From NCBI RefSeq assembly GCF_016464305.1, contig NZ_JAEIOJ010000009.1:62001-126000 (forward strand): 64,000 nucleotides of DNA, read 5' to 3'. This stretch comes from Umezawaea beigongshangensis. GTDB lineage: Bacteria > Actinomycetota > Actinomycetes > Mycobacteriales > Pseudonocardiaceae. This document shows positions 17,078-25,391 of the stretch, piece by piece. Position 1 is the first letter of the stretch. Each line of letters opens with the position of its first letter. The position numbers were made by a program, and so were the translations under genes. The notes under the pieces are model-generated. The model saw nothing but the letters and a program-made list of their open reading frames with translations, searched no databases and had not been told where the DNA came from.

Positions 17078-17761
17078 TCACGGCGGGAGGTCGCGCCAGC
17101 GTTCGGCCGACGCCAGAGCGTCCAGGCTGATCCGCTCCAGGAACGCACCGCCCCTGGCCAGGCGGCGTCCCACGGGCGTCTCGAGCCCGAGCGTCTCCCC
17201 CGCCGCCTTCGCGATCTCCGCTGCCGCGAGCGTCTGCCGCGAGCTGATCACCGTCGAGCGGTACCAGGCGTCGTCGTCGACCACGTAGACGTCGCGCCGC
17301 CGCTGCGGATCGCGTTCGCGCCTGATCAGCGCCTGGTGGGTCAGATAGCTCACGGCCGCAGAGATCGAGGCGGGACTGACTTTCAGCGCGCGCGACAGCT
17401 CGGCCGCGGTGAGCCTGCCGTCCTCGCTCAGCCACAGGCCGATGAGCACGCGTGCCATCATCTTCGGCAGGCCCATTCCGATCGCCATCTCGACGGCTCC
17501 CTCTTCCACCTCGACGACCTCGCGGTCCTCGGGTTCGGCCTCGGGCGAACGGGCCGGAGTGCCGCGCCGCGCCCGCCGCGCTGCCGCCCGGTGCGCCCGC
17601 TCGGGCCGATAGTCACCGGGACCGCCGTTGCGGCCGACCTCACGGCTGATCGTCGAGGTCGGCCGGTTCAGCCGCCTGGCGATCTCGGCGTAGGAGCGGC
17701 CTTCGGCCAGGCCGGTCGCGATGCGCTGGCGGTCCCGCAGCGTCAACCTTCCTTCTGACAT
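17078..17761 (-). CDS. Regulator with IS30-type HTH fused to a GbsR/MarR-type winged helix
   Basis: 227 residues. Residues 1-45 (LTLRDRQRIATGLAEGRSYAEIARRLNRPTSTISREVGRN) are an HTH_38 domain as in IS30 transposases. A basic Ala/Arg linker and acidic PEAEPEDREVVEVEE follow. Residues ~90-200 are a MarR/GbsR-like winged helix: GLPKMMARVLIGLWLSEDGRLTAAELSRALKVSPASISAAVSYL, then RREVYVVDDDAWYRS-like wing. It is divergent from the P450-DrrAB operon and is the obvious candidate controller, probably through the TGCAATG palindrome. The start is ATG 17761. Confidence 0.9.
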   Translation of the reverse strand: MSEGRLTLRDRQRIATGLAEGRSYAEIARRLNRPTSTISREVGRNGGPGDYRPERAHRAAARRARRGTPARSPEAEPEDREVVEVEEGAVEMAIGMGLPKMMARVLIGLWLSEDGRLTAAELSRALKVSPASISAAVSYLTHQALIRRERDPQRRRDVYVVDDDAWYRSTVISSRQTLAAAEIAKAAGETLGLETPVGRRLARGGAFLERISLDALASAERWRDLPP

Positions 17762-17791
17762 GACACCACTATTGCGTTCGGCGTCACACGG

Positions 17792-17808
17792 TGCAATGTT
17801 TCATTGCA
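17792..17808. promoter_or_regulatory. Palindromic operator candidate upstream of the P450 operon
   Basis: TGCAATG (17792-17798) and CATTGCA (17802-17808) form a perfect 7-bp inverted repeat with a 3-base spacer, in an AT-rich gap 31 bases upstream of the regulator start. Binding by the HTH_38-MarR protein is inferred from position only. Confidence 0.6.
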
Positions 17809-17871
17809 TTTGGCTTCAGTGTCAACGCATCAATTTGCGGGCCGTGACCTGCGCTTATATTCATCGATTGA

Positions 17872-17901
17872 TTGACAGAATTTTTGAAGGCAACGTAGCT
17901 T
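17872..17901 (+). promoter_or_regulatory. SigA-type promoter of the P450-DrrAB operon, probably leaderless
   Basis: TTGACA (17872-17877) is the full -35 consensus. It stands 18 bases from TAGCTT (17896-17901), a TANNNT -10 box that ends 6 bases before the GTG at 17908. Transcription should start on or next to the start codon, which explains the absence of an SD. Confidence 0.7.
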
Positions 17902-17907
17902 TCAATT

Positions 17908-19116
17908 GTGATGAACACGGACTCCCACGACGAGCCGGTCACTCCGTCCTTCGACCGCGCACCCGCCTGTCCCTTCGATCCCGCTCCTTCGCTCACCGCC
18001 CTGCGCTCAGAGCAGCCGATCGCCCGCCTGGCCGCGCCCGAGGGCGCCCCCGGCGTCTGGATGATCACCAGATACGACCTGGTCCGCCAGATCCTCGCCG
18101 ACCCGCGGTTCAGCTCCCGCTGCGAAACCCACTACCACCCCCTGGAGGGTGGGCACCTGCCGCCCGCCCCCGTCGGCGATCTGACCGGCATGGACGCACC
18201 CCAGCACACCCGCTTCCGCAAGCTGCTGGCGGGCAAGTTCACCGTCCGCAGGATGAACCTGCTCACCGAGCGGATCACCGAGATCACCCGTGAGCGGCTC
18301 GACGCGATGGAGCGGCAGGGGCCGCCCGCCGACCTCGTCGCGGTCTTCGCACAGCCGGTCCCAGCGCTGGTGATCTGTGAGCTGCTCGGCGTGCCGCACG
18401 GGGACCGCGATCGGTTCCAGAGCTCCACCCGGGCACTGGCGGACACCGGGACCGCTCAGGCGCAGTACGCCGCCTTCGTCGAGCTCGGCACGTACCTGCG
18501 GGAGCTCGCGCTCGCCAAGCGGGCCGAGCCGACCGACGACCTGCTCAGCGACCTGGCCACCGACGGCGACCTGACCGACGAGGAGCTCGGCGGCGTGGCC
18601 GCGTTCCTGCTCGGCGCCGGGCTCGACACCACCGCCAACATGCTCGCGCTCGGCACCTTCGCTCTGCTGCGCGACCCGGCCCAGCTCACCGCCCTGCGCG
18701 GCGACCCCGACCTGGCCGTCGGCGCCGTGGAGGAGCTGCTGCGTTACCTGTCCGTCGCCGCCACCGGCATGCGCGGCGTGCTGGAGGACGTGGAGCTCGG
18801 CGGCAGGCAGTTCAAGGCGGGCGACACGGTCGTCATCGCGATCAACGCCGCCAACAGGGACCCGGCCAGGTTCTCCGACCCCGACGTGCTCGATCTGCGC
18901 CGCTCGGCCGCCGGGCATCTGGCCTTCGGCCACGGTGTCCACCAGTGTCTCGGTCAGCAGCTCGCCCGCATCGAGATGCGTGTCGCGCTTCCCGCGCTGC
19001 TCGTCCGCTTCCCGACGTTGCGGCTGGCCGCACCGGCTGAAGAGCTGTCGCTGCGCACCGACCCCTCGCAGGTCTACGGCGTGCACAGCCTGCCCGTCAC
19101 CTGGGATCGGGGGTGA
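17908..19116 (+). CDS. Cytochrome P450
   Basis: About 402 residues, the soluble bacterial P450 length, starting GTG 17908 or ATG 17911. Visible: I-helix GAGLDTTAN with the oxygen-binding Thr, K-helix ExxR in EELLRY, and the heme loop FGHGVHQCLGQQLAR with the Cys thiolate. Substrate unknown; ferredoxin partners are not encoded here. Its TGA overlaps the GTG of the ABC ATPase gene, so oxidation and export of a compound are probably linked. Similar P450s occur in macrolide and terpenoid pathways, but no biosynthetic gene is near, so self-protection or detoxification is as likely. Confidence 0.95.
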   Translation: MMNTDSHDEPVTPSFDRAPACPFDPAPSLTALRSEQPIARLAAPEGAPGVWMITRYDLVRQILADPRFSSRCETHYHPLEGGHLPPAPVGDLTGMDAPQHTRFRKLLAGKFTVRRMNLLTERITEITRERLDAMERQGPPADLVAVFAQPVPALVICELLGVPHGDRDRFQSSTRALADTGTAQAQYAAFVELGTYLRELALAKRAEPTDDLLSDLATDGDLTDEELGGVAAFLLGAGLDTTANMLALGTFALLRDPAQLTALRGDPDLAVGAVEELLRYLSVAATGMRGVLEDVELGGRQFKAGDTVVIAINAANRDPARFSDPDVLDLRRSAAGHLAFGHGVHQCLGQQLARIEMRVALPALLVRFPTLRLAAPAEELSLRTDPSQVYGVHSLPVTWDRG

Positions 19117-20051
19117 ACGCGATGCGCACCTCCGTCTCGGTGACGGGACTGCGCAAGTCCTACGGCGCCCACCGCGTCTTGGACGGCATCGACCTCACCA
19201 TCCCGCAGGGCACCGTCTTCTCGCTGCTCGGCCCCAACGGCGCGGGCAAGACCACCACGGTGCAGATCCTGTCCACCCTGATCAAGGCCGACGCGGGCGA
19301 GATCCGGGTGGCCGGGCACGACCTGGCCGAGGAACCCGACGAGGTGCGTGCCGCGATCGGCGTCACCGGCCAGTTCTCCGCGGTCGACAGCTTCCTCACC
19401 GGCGAGGAGAACCTGCGACTCGTGGCCGACCTGCTCCACCTCGGCCGAACGAGGGGACGCGCGCGCGCCCGCGAACTGCTGGAGCGCTTCGACCTCACCG
19501 ACGCCGCGCGCAAACCCGCGGCCACCTACTCGGGCGGCATGCGCCGCCGGCTCGACCTCGCCATGACCCTGGTCGGCACGCCCGAGCTCATCTTCCTCGA
19601 CGAACCGACCACCGGCCTGGACCCCCGCAGCCGCCGCACCATGTGGCAGATCGTCAGGGACCTCGTCCAGCAGGACGGCGTGACCATCTTCCTGACCACC
19701 CAGTACCTGGAGGAGGCCGACGAACTCTCCGACCACATCGCCCTGCTCAGCCAGGGCCGACTGGTGGCCGAGGGCACCCCCGAGGAGCTCAAGCGAATGG
19801 TCCCCGGCGGCCACATCGTCGTGCGCTTCGCCGATCCCGACGGGTACCGCAGGGCGGTGAGCCACGTCGGCGCCACCTCCAGCAACGACGCGGCGCTCAC
19901 CGTCCAGATCCCCGACCCCGGCGGGATCAGGCCGCTGAGGCAGCTCCTGGAGTGGCTGGACACGCATGCCATCGACGTCGCCGAGCTGTCGGTGCACACC
20001 CCCGACCTGGACGACGTCTTCCTCGCCCTGACCGAGGAGCCCTCCCGATGA
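19113..20051 (+). CDS. ABC transporter ATP-binding protein, DrrA type
   Basis: 312 residues. Walker A GPNGAGKTT, Q-loop GVTGQFSAVD, signature YSGGMRRRLDLA, Walker B LIFLDEPTTGLD, and H-loop region FLTTQYLEEADEL are all present, with the DrrA-type C-terminal extension ending LDDVFLALT. Family role: powers export of drugs such as daunorubicin with a DrrB permease. GTG start at 19113 overlaps the P450 stop and its own stop overlaps the permease start (ATGA), so all three are translationally coupled. Confidence 0.95.
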   Translation: MNAMRTSVSVTGLRKSYGAHRVLDGIDLTIPQGTVFSLLGPNGAGKTTTVQILSTLIKADAGEIRVAGHDLAEEPDEVRAAIGVTGQFSAVDSFLTGEENLRLVADLLHLGRTRGRARARELLERFDLTDAARKPAATYSGGMRRRLDLAMTLVGTPELIFLDEPTTGLDPRSRRTMWQIVRDLVQQDGVTIFLTTQYLEEADELSDHIALLSQGRLVAEGTPEELKRMVPGGHIVVRFADPDGYRRAVSHVGATSSNDAALTVQIPDPGGIRPLRQLLEWLDTHAIDVAELSVHTPDLDDVFLALTEEPSR

Positions 20052-20812
20052 GAGCGATCACCGACTCGGCGACGATGCTGCGGCGCCAGGTCACACACAT
20101 CTGGCGCTACCCCACGCTGATCCTCACGTTCGTGGCCGTGCCCGTGGTGTTCCTGCTGCTGTTCGTCTACGTCCTCGGCGGCATCATGGGCGCCGGGATC
20201 GGCGGCGACCGCACCGCCTACGCCGGTTACACCACCCCCGGCATCATGATCATGACGATCGCGAGCGCCGCGCAGGGGACAGCGATCTCGGTGGCCGTGG
20301 ACATGACCGAGGGCATCGTCGCCAGGTTCAAGACCATGGCCATCGCCCGCGTCTCCGTCCTCACCGGGCACGTGCTCGGCGCGCTGGTCCAGAACTTCAT
20401 CGCGATCACGGCGGTGACGCTGACGGCTCTGCTGATCGGCTTCCGCCCCGGCGCCTCTGCGCTGGACTGGCTCGGGGTGATCGGCGTGCTGGCGATGTTC
20501 GCCTTCGCCATCACCTGGCTGTCGGTCGCGCTGGGCATGGTCACCGAGAACGTGGCCACGGCCAGCAACCTGCCGGCGCCGCTGATGCTGCTGCCGTTCC
20601 TGGGCAGCGGCGTGGTCCCGCCGGAGTCGATGCCGGGCCCACTGCGCTGGTTCGCCGAACACCAGCCGTTCACGCCGGTCATCGAAACCCTGCGCGCGCT
20701 GCTGGCCGGGCAGCCCGCAGGAGCCAGCTTCGCGGCGGCGGCGCTGTGGAGCGCGGCCATCGCGCTGGGCGGATACCTGTGGGCACGCAGGCTCTACAAC
20801 CGCAGCGGGTAG
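20048..20812 (+). CDS. ABC-2 type transporter permease, DrrB type
   Basis: 254 residues with six predicted membrane spans, among them ILTFVAVPVVFLLLFVYVLGG, the VLGALVQNFIAITAVTLTALLI pair, LGVIGVLAMFAFAITWLSVALG and the last SFAAAALWSAAIALGGYLWA. The loop FLGSGVVPPESMPGPLRWFAEHQP is the typical ABC-2 signature of DrrB proteins. Partner of the preceding ATPase in exporting a hydrophobic compound. Confidence 0.93.
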   Translation: MRAITDSATMLRRQVTHIWRYPTLILTFVAVPVVFLLLFVYVLGGIMGAGIGGDRTAYAGYTTPGIMIMTIASAAQGTAISVAVDMTEGIVARFKTMAIARVSVLTGHVLGALVQNFIAITAVTLTALLIGFRPGASALDWLGVIGVLAMFAFAITWLSVALGMVTENVATASNLPAPLMLLPFLGSGVVPPESMPGPLRWFAEHQPFTPVIETLRALLAGQPAGASFAAAALWSAAIALGGYLWARRLYNRSG

Positions 20813-20909
20813 ACGTGCTCAGACGCGTTCTCCAGCACTTGGCCTACTGGTTCTCGCGCCACTGGTCGGCGAGTGTCTGCCCGGCGACATCGCCATCAGC
20901 GCACCACCC

Positions 20910-21385
20910 GTGATCATCGGGCCGATTCCGCTCCGCGGCGGTGGCGCGCTGCTGATCCGCCCAATGCGCCTCCAAGCGGTTCAACCGTCATCGCAGCTTC
21001 GGCGAGGCCGGCCTGACCGACCGTCCCAGCGCTCCGCACCCGCCGGATCCTCGACCCGACGGAGGAGAACAACCGCGCGCCCCGCCGAATCATCGCCCGG
21101 TGGCCCGGTCCTGTGGTCCACCTCGACGTGAAGAAGGTCGGCGTGATCCCCGACGGCAGCGGGTGGCGGGTGCACGGCCGGGGCAGCGAGCAGGTCAAAC
21201 AAGTCGGACCCGCCAAGAACACCGCCACCGGGAAGTCCGCCGCGCAGCGCAGCTGCACCCACCTGCACTCCGCGGTCGACGGGTTCTCCCGTCTGACCTG
21301 CACCGAGGCCCCGCCCGAGCTGCGACCGGGGCAGTGGCTGCGCTGGCAGATCACGGGGTCCGAGGAGGATCGGAACGGTTTTTAG
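20910..21385 (+). pseudogene. IS481-family transposase remnant
   Basis: Reading in two frames gives RSFGEAGLTDRPSAPH, then RRIIARWPGPVVHLDVKKVG, DGSGWRVHGRGSEQ and TYLHSAVDGFSRLTCTEA-like blocks, the order found in IS481 transposases (HTH end, then the D of the DDE core). It is frameshifted and stops at 21385, lacking the second half of the core. Confidence 0.75.
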
Positions 21386-21451
21386 CGGTAGTCATCTCTG
21401 CTGACGGCGAAGCCCCCAGCAGAGATGGAGTGTTCACAGCGCTGGTTCTGG

Positions 21452-21564
21452 CTATGCCTCGGTCGTCGGAGGCGCGTGCAGGTCATGCTCCGCGGCGGTG
21501 ACCTGGGCCGCGGGGCGTGGTGGCAGGTGCCGGTAGAGGCTGGTGCGAGTGATCCCGGTCTTAG
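21452..21564 (-). pseudogene. Serine resolvase/invertase, 3' piece cut off by an IS insertion
   Basis: Minus-strand codons read KTGITRTSLYRHLPPRPAAQ...PTTEA and end in TAG at 21452. This is the C-terminal HTH end of a serine recombinase. Its upstream codons (…AEIVTKT) are 2 kb away at 23,606. Removing the element 21,565-23,605 and one CTTAG copy joins them in frame as AEIVTKTGITRTSLYRHL. Confidence 0.85.
21560..21564. repeat. Left target-site duplication CTTAG
   Basis: CTTAG stands directly outside the left terminal repeat; the same five bases follow the right terminal repeat at 23606-23610. Five-base direct repeats from insertion into the resolvase gene. Confidence 0.85.
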
Positions 21565-21580
21565 ACCTGGTCTCAAAACT
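21565..21580. repeat. Left terminal inverted repeat of the cargo IS
   Basis: ACCTGGTCTCAAAACT; perfect inverse of the right end at 23590-23605. Confidence 0.9.
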
Positions 21581-21712
21581 CGGCGTGTCGCTAGGTGAAC
21601 CAACGGCCCGCCCCTGGCTCCGCACCGCCCGCTCGTGGGCCCGGCCCGGCGGACCGGAAGTCCGTCAGAGAGACTGGGGGCCAGTGCCCGCCCTCTCGAC
21701 CTGGAGCCTTTG

Positions 21713-22660
21713 ATGCCGCAAGGGACCGTCCGTTGGTTCGACGCCGAACGTGGTTTCGGCTTCCTCGCGCCCGAGGACGGCTCGCCGGACGTGTTCGTGC
21801 ACGCCTCCGAGATCGTCGAGGACGGCGGCGCGAAAGTGCTCCGCGAGGGTCAGGCCGTCGTGTTCGAGGTCGGCGAGAACGACCGCGGGCCCCAGGCGCT
21901 GCGCGTTCGCGTCACCGCCGATGCGGCCACCGGCAGCGCCGTGGGCCTGCTCGGCACCGTCAACTGGTACGAGCCGGGCAAGGGGTACGGCTTCGCGTCG
22001 CCGGACGGCGGCGGCGCCGACATCTTCGTGCACAGCTCCGCCATCGTGACCGGCGGCGTGGTCACCGAGGGGCAGCGGGTGGCATTCCTGATCGTCGAAG
22101 GCGAGCGCGGCCCGCAGGCCGGGCACGTGATCCCGCTGGGAGCAGGGGCCGGCTCACCCGCTGCGGCTGGTATCTCGGACGGTGCCGACGGCACGGTGGC
22201 CTGGTACGACGAGGACAAGGGCTTCGGCTTCATCAACCCCGACTCCGGCGCCGGGGACATCTTCGTTCACGCCAAGGCCCTGGCCGAGGGGCTGACGTGG
22301 CTCGCGGAGGGCGACCGCGTCGCCTACGACGTGGCTAGTGGAGACAAGGGCCCGCAGGCCCGCGACGTGCACCTGGTCCGGAGCGCCGAGCCCCAGACGG
22401 CGCCGCAGCGGTCGGCACCTGCCGCGGCCGCAGGGCCGGCCGCGCGGGACGTGCCCGTACGAGGCGGCGAGGGCGTCGTCGCGCGCTACGACGGCGACCG
22501 CGGCTTCGGCTTCATCACCCCGGACGCAGGCGGCGACGATCTCTTCGCCCACGTGTCCGTGATCATGGGGTCGGAGCCGCTGCAGAAGGGTGACCGGGTC
22601 CGGTACGCGGTGCGTCAGAGCGACCGGGGCCCGCAGGCCGACCGCATCGAACGCCTCTGA
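21713..22660 (+). CDS. Protein of four tandem cold-shock domains
   Basis: 315 residues from ATG 21713, with GGAG 8 bases upstream. Four CspA-like OB folds follow one another: about residues 1-67, 79-145, 160-225 and 250-315, joined by Ala/Pro/Gly-rich linkers. Each has an RNP1 motif (RGFGFL, KGYGFA, KGFGFI, RGFGFI) and an RNP2 motif (DVFVH, DIFVH, DIFVH, DLFAH), and each begins with a G-V/T-V-x-W/R-Y/F strand and ends DRGPQA-like. Bacterial Csp proteins are normally single domains of about 67-70 residues that bind single-stranded RNA or DNA. Multivalent nucleic-acid binding is the likely property; the biological role is unknown. The gene lies within the terminal repeats of an IS5-family element. 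Confidence 0.93.
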   Translation: MPQGTVRWFDAERGFGFLAPEDGSPDVFVHASEIVEDGGAKVLREGQAVVFEVGENDRGPQALRVRVTADAATGSAVGLLGTVNWYEPGKGYGFASPDGGGADIFVHSSAIVTGGVVTEGQRVAFLIVEGERGPQAGHVIPLGAGAGSPAAAGISDGADGTVAWYDEDKGFGFINPDSGAGDIFVHAKALAEGLTWLAEGDRVAYDVASGDKGPQARDVHLVRSAEPQTAPQRSAPAAAAGPAARDVPVRGGEGVVARYDGDRGFGFITPDAGGDDLFAHVSVIMGSEPLQKGDRVRYAVRQSDRGPQADRIERL

Positions 22661-22825
22661 AGAGGCGGCCCCACCGATGGCTGATCACTTCCCGACGAGA
22701 GTGCTCGTTCATCCCCGTCGATGGTGCCGTCAGCAACGCGGCTGCAGCCTCCTCCAGGAGATCGATCTCCCTCGTGGTGACGGGGGCCCCGTGCCGACCC
22801 GAGGACCTGCTCCGCGCTCAGAAGC

Positions 22826-23535
22826 TCACCAGTCACCCCACCCAACGACCCAGCGGACCCGGCCGAGGCGGGACTTGCCCTCAATCCCGCGCCGGGCGAT
22901 ACGGACCTTGATACCGCGGCGGGTCAGGTAGCGGCGGCAGCGGCGGTAGTCGTGGCCCTTGTCGGCGTGCAACTTGTCCGGTCGGCATCGTGGCCGGCCC
23001 GCCCGGCCGCGGTGGCCACGCACGGCCGGGTTCGTGTCCAGCAGCGGCTCGAACAGCATGCTGTCGTGGGTGTTTGCCGCCGACAACACGATGTGCAGCG
23101 GTAGCCCGTTCGCGTCGCACAGAACGTGGTACTTGGAGCCGGCTCTACCCCGGTCAGTGGGGCTGCGACCGGTCAGCTCGCCCCCCTTTTCGACCGCACC
23201 GACACCGCGTCGATGCAGCCTCTGGTCCAGTCGAGCTCGTCGATGTTGGACAGCTCGTCGAGCACGAGCTGGTGCAGCCGATCCCACACACCAGCGTCCT
23301 GCCACTCACGTAACCGCCGCCACGCGGTGTGCCCGGAACCGCATCCGAGCTGCTCGGGCAGGTCTCGCCAGCGGCAGCCGGTGTCGAGCACGAACAAGAT
23401 CCCCTCTAGCGCGGCACGGTCATCGATCCGGGGCCGCCCACCCGGACCGCGCGGCGCTGGTCGGGACGGGATCAGGGGGTCGATCAGCTCCCAGAGCCGG
23501 TCTTCGACCCGCCGCTGCTGCGTCGTCTTCGCCAT
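22826..23535 (-). pseudogene. IS5-family (IS427-like) transposase, frameshift fusion with lost C-terminus
   Basis: The first frame (ATG 23535) gives MAKTTQQRRVEDRLWELIDPL, GRPRIDDRAALEGILFVLDTG, the first catalytic Asp in GCIDAVSV, and stops at 23173. The second, in the -1 frame, continues GRSPTDRGRAGSKYHVLCD and LHADKGHDYRRCR (second Asp). The overlap has AAAAGGGGGG, a slip site typical of this group, so the frame change may be programmed. The protein ends RLGRVRWVVGWGDW where RWVVERT and ~70 more residues with the catalytic Glu are expected; sequence diverges near 22,848. So it cannot act on its own. Confidence 0.8.
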
Positions 23536-23589
23536 GACTGCCCACGATCGACGACCAGGACCGGCAGGTTGCGCAGTGACACACCCTTA

Positions 23590-23610
23590 AGTTTTGAGAC
23601 CAGGTCTTAG
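23590..23610. repeat. Right terminal inverted repeat and target duplication
   Basis: AGTTTTGAGACCAGGT (23590-23605), exact inverse of the left end, followed by the second CTTAG (23606-23610). Confidence 0.9.
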
Positions 23611-24070
23611 TGACGATCTCGGCGATCGTGCTGCCGGTGTCGCGAAGGTGCGCGGCGCAGGCGAGCTTGTCGGGGTCGACGACGGTGGGCCGCCCGATCC
23701 GCCGGCCTTTCGCAGTCGCAGCCGCGCAGGCACCGGCGGCGCGTTCGAGGCTGTAGGTGCGTTCCATCTGGGCGAACAGCGCCAGCAGCACGACGGCCAG
23801 CTGGGCCATCGGATCATCCGGGTTGGCGGAGTCGACCGTGATGGGGTCGGCGAGGGTGCGGATGCCGACTCCGCGCTCGGCCAGGTCGTGGATCAGGTTT
23901 GGGGTGTCGCGCACGGTCCGCCCGAGCCGGTCGAGGGTGTGGATGACGATGACGTCGCCGTGACGGGCGAAACTCATCGCCGCCTGCAGGCCGGGCCGGT
24001 TGGTGGTGGCCCCGGACTTCTTGTCGACGTAGATCCGCTCGGGCGGGATGTCGGCCGCCTCGGGCGCCAT
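23606..24070 (-). pseudogene. Serine resolvase/invertase, 5' piece
   Basis: Reads MAPEAADIPPERIYVDKKSGATTNRPGL..., VIHTLDRLGRTVRDTPNLI, DDPMAQLAVVLLALFAQMER and KGRRIGRPTVVDPDKL up to AEIVTKT, the middle and hinge of a serine recombinase. The usual N-terminal GYARVS block with the catalytic Ser is not in frame; upstream sequence is degraded. It is therefore dead for two reasons: no active Ser and an IS insertion that splits off the DNA-binding end. Confidence 0.82.
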
Positions 24071-24212
24071 GATTTGCCGATCAAGATGTTGCCTGGGACG
24101 GTCTCGACCTGGGCGTCTGTGATCGGCGCCGAAGCTGGCCGCCGGTGTCCCACTTCCAAGGGGGTGGGACGGCCCGGCAGGCCGCCTGCACATCCCGCCC
24201 TTGCGGTAGAAG

Positions 24213-24815
24213 CTAGGGCGAAACCCGGTGGGTGAAGTTACCGCTGTCCGATCGAGACCGTTGCCCGCTGAGGGTCCGTGCCCAGGGCTCGTCGACGTCG
24301 GCCAGGCCGAGGGTCAGCGTGACATTTTCGAGCATGCCGGCGCCGAACCAGTGCCGGACCGCAGCGTCGTCGTGGTTCAGGAGCTCACTGACGAGTTCGA
24401 CCTGTCGGGCGTAGCACGTGCGCACCGCCTCGGCCACGAGCGGCTCATCAGCTGCGCAACTGGCCTGCATGAGGAACCGCATGACGTCCCGGTCCTGGAT
24501 CAGGGTGCTGTAGGCGGACCGGATCGCACGCATCACCCCCTCCGCCTGCCGGGGCGGCCCGGCCTCATCGGTGCTGGCGCCGGCTCCGGTCAGAGCATCC
24601 GAGAGCAGCTCGGACACGTGGAGGACGGCACCGGCGAACAGCGCCTCCTTACTGGCGAAGAGGCGGTAGACGTAGGGCTGAGAGATTCCGGCCCGTTCGG
24701 CGATCTCACTGGTTGTCGTGCCGTAGTAACCCTTGCGCGCGAAACAGGCCACGGCAGCGTCCAGCACGACTCGACGGCGTTGATCGCTTTTCACGCTGGA
24801 GCCGGGGGCGGGCAT
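24213..24815 (-). CDS. TetR/AcrR family transcriptional regulator
   Basis: 200 residues. ATG 24815 (MPAPGSSVKSDQRRRVVLDAA) is preferred over upstream in-frame codons because the HTH should start within ~10-15 residues. The HTH is RRVVLDAAVACFARKGYYGTTTSEIAERAGISQPYVYRLFASKEAL, recognition helix ISQPYVYRLF. The C-terminal domain is helical with the motif WFGAGMLENVTLTLGL. It lies 97 bases downstream of the SnoaL-like gene on the same strand and may regulate it through the GGTTAG repeats. Confidence 0.9.
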   Translation of the reverse strand: MPAPGSSVKSDQRRRVVLDAAVACFARKGYYGTTTSEIAERAGISQPYVYRLFASKEALFAGAVLHVSELLSDALTGAGASTDEAGPPRQAEGVMRAIRSAYSTLIQDRDVMRFLMQASCAADEPLVAEAVRTCYARQVELVSELLNHDDAAVRHWFGAGMLENVTLTLGLADVDEPWARTLSGQRSRSDSGNFTHRVSP

Positions 24816-24912
24816 GTCTGCCAGTCTTTCACTGCGGGGTGAGACGGGGTTCGAGAGGGGCAACACGGGTGAGCGACCCATCTTGCCCCCCTCTCACCCC
24901 GTCGAATCGGGA

Positions 24913-25380
24913 TCAGCGCCCTGCGGGCCACGACACGTCTTGGCCACTGGCCGCCTGGTCGGGGGTCATGGCCTCGATGACCACGAGAGGGTTCCAGTAG
25001 TCGACGAACCGCTCGACCAGGCCCGCCTCGTCGAGGCGGATCACCGTGATGACCGTCTGCTCATACGGCTTGCCGGTGCTGAGGACGCTTCCCTCCGAGC
25101 GGTATTCGGCGACCGCGGTGCGGGGGTCGGTCGTCTCGATGAACTTCACGTCGACGAACTTCACGTCGAAGGTCTGCGGGAAGCCGCGCATGTGGGCGAT
25201 CAGCGCCTCGCGTCCCTGCACCCGGGTGGGCACACCGGCGGGGGCGAAGGGGAACTCGACCGTGCCGTCCGCAGCGTACAGCTCGATCCACTCGTCGATC
25301 TGGCCGGAGGACACCAGCCGCAGGTGCTCTGCCAGGGCGTGCTGTGCGGGGGTGAGTTCGCGGGCCGGGTTGGCGTTCAC
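24913..25380 (-). CDS. SnoaL-like NTF2-fold protein
   Basis: 155 residues from GTG 25380, with AAGGAG 5 bases upstream. It has the NTF2-like order: helical HALAEHLRLVSSGQIDEWIELYAADGTVEFPFAP, GREALIAHMRGF, VAEYRSEG, and the end strand LVERFVDYWNPLVV. It shares EFPFA and FxDYWNPL with the 11.4-kb SnoaL protein. Enzymatic function cannot be deduced. Probably one transcription unit with the downstream TetR. Confidence 0.85.
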   Translation of the reverse strand: MNANPARELTPAQHALAEHLRLVSSGQIDEWIELYAADGTVEFPFAPAGVPTRVQGREALIAHMRGFPQTFDVKFVDVKFIETTDPRTAVAEYRSEGSVLSTGKPYEQTVITVIRLDEAGLVERFVDYWNPLVVIEAMTPDQAASGQDVSWPAGR

Positions 25381-25391
25381 GGTAGCTCCTT

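Larger units (their letters stand above)
21565..23605. mobile_element. 2,041-bp IS5-family element carrying a four-cold-shock-domain gene
   Basis: Both ends are ACCTGGTCTCAAAACT and its exact inverse AGTTTTGAGACCAGGT (16 bp perfect), with looser matching inwards, and CTTAG duplicated outside. Inside lie, on the plus strand, a tetra-cold-shock-domain gene (21,713-22,660) and, on the minus strand, a transposase whose C-terminus is cut off. An ordinary member of this IS group is near 0.85-0.9 kb and has no passenger. The host gene reads through cleanly when the element is removed, so its boundaries are firm. Confidence 0.88.
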
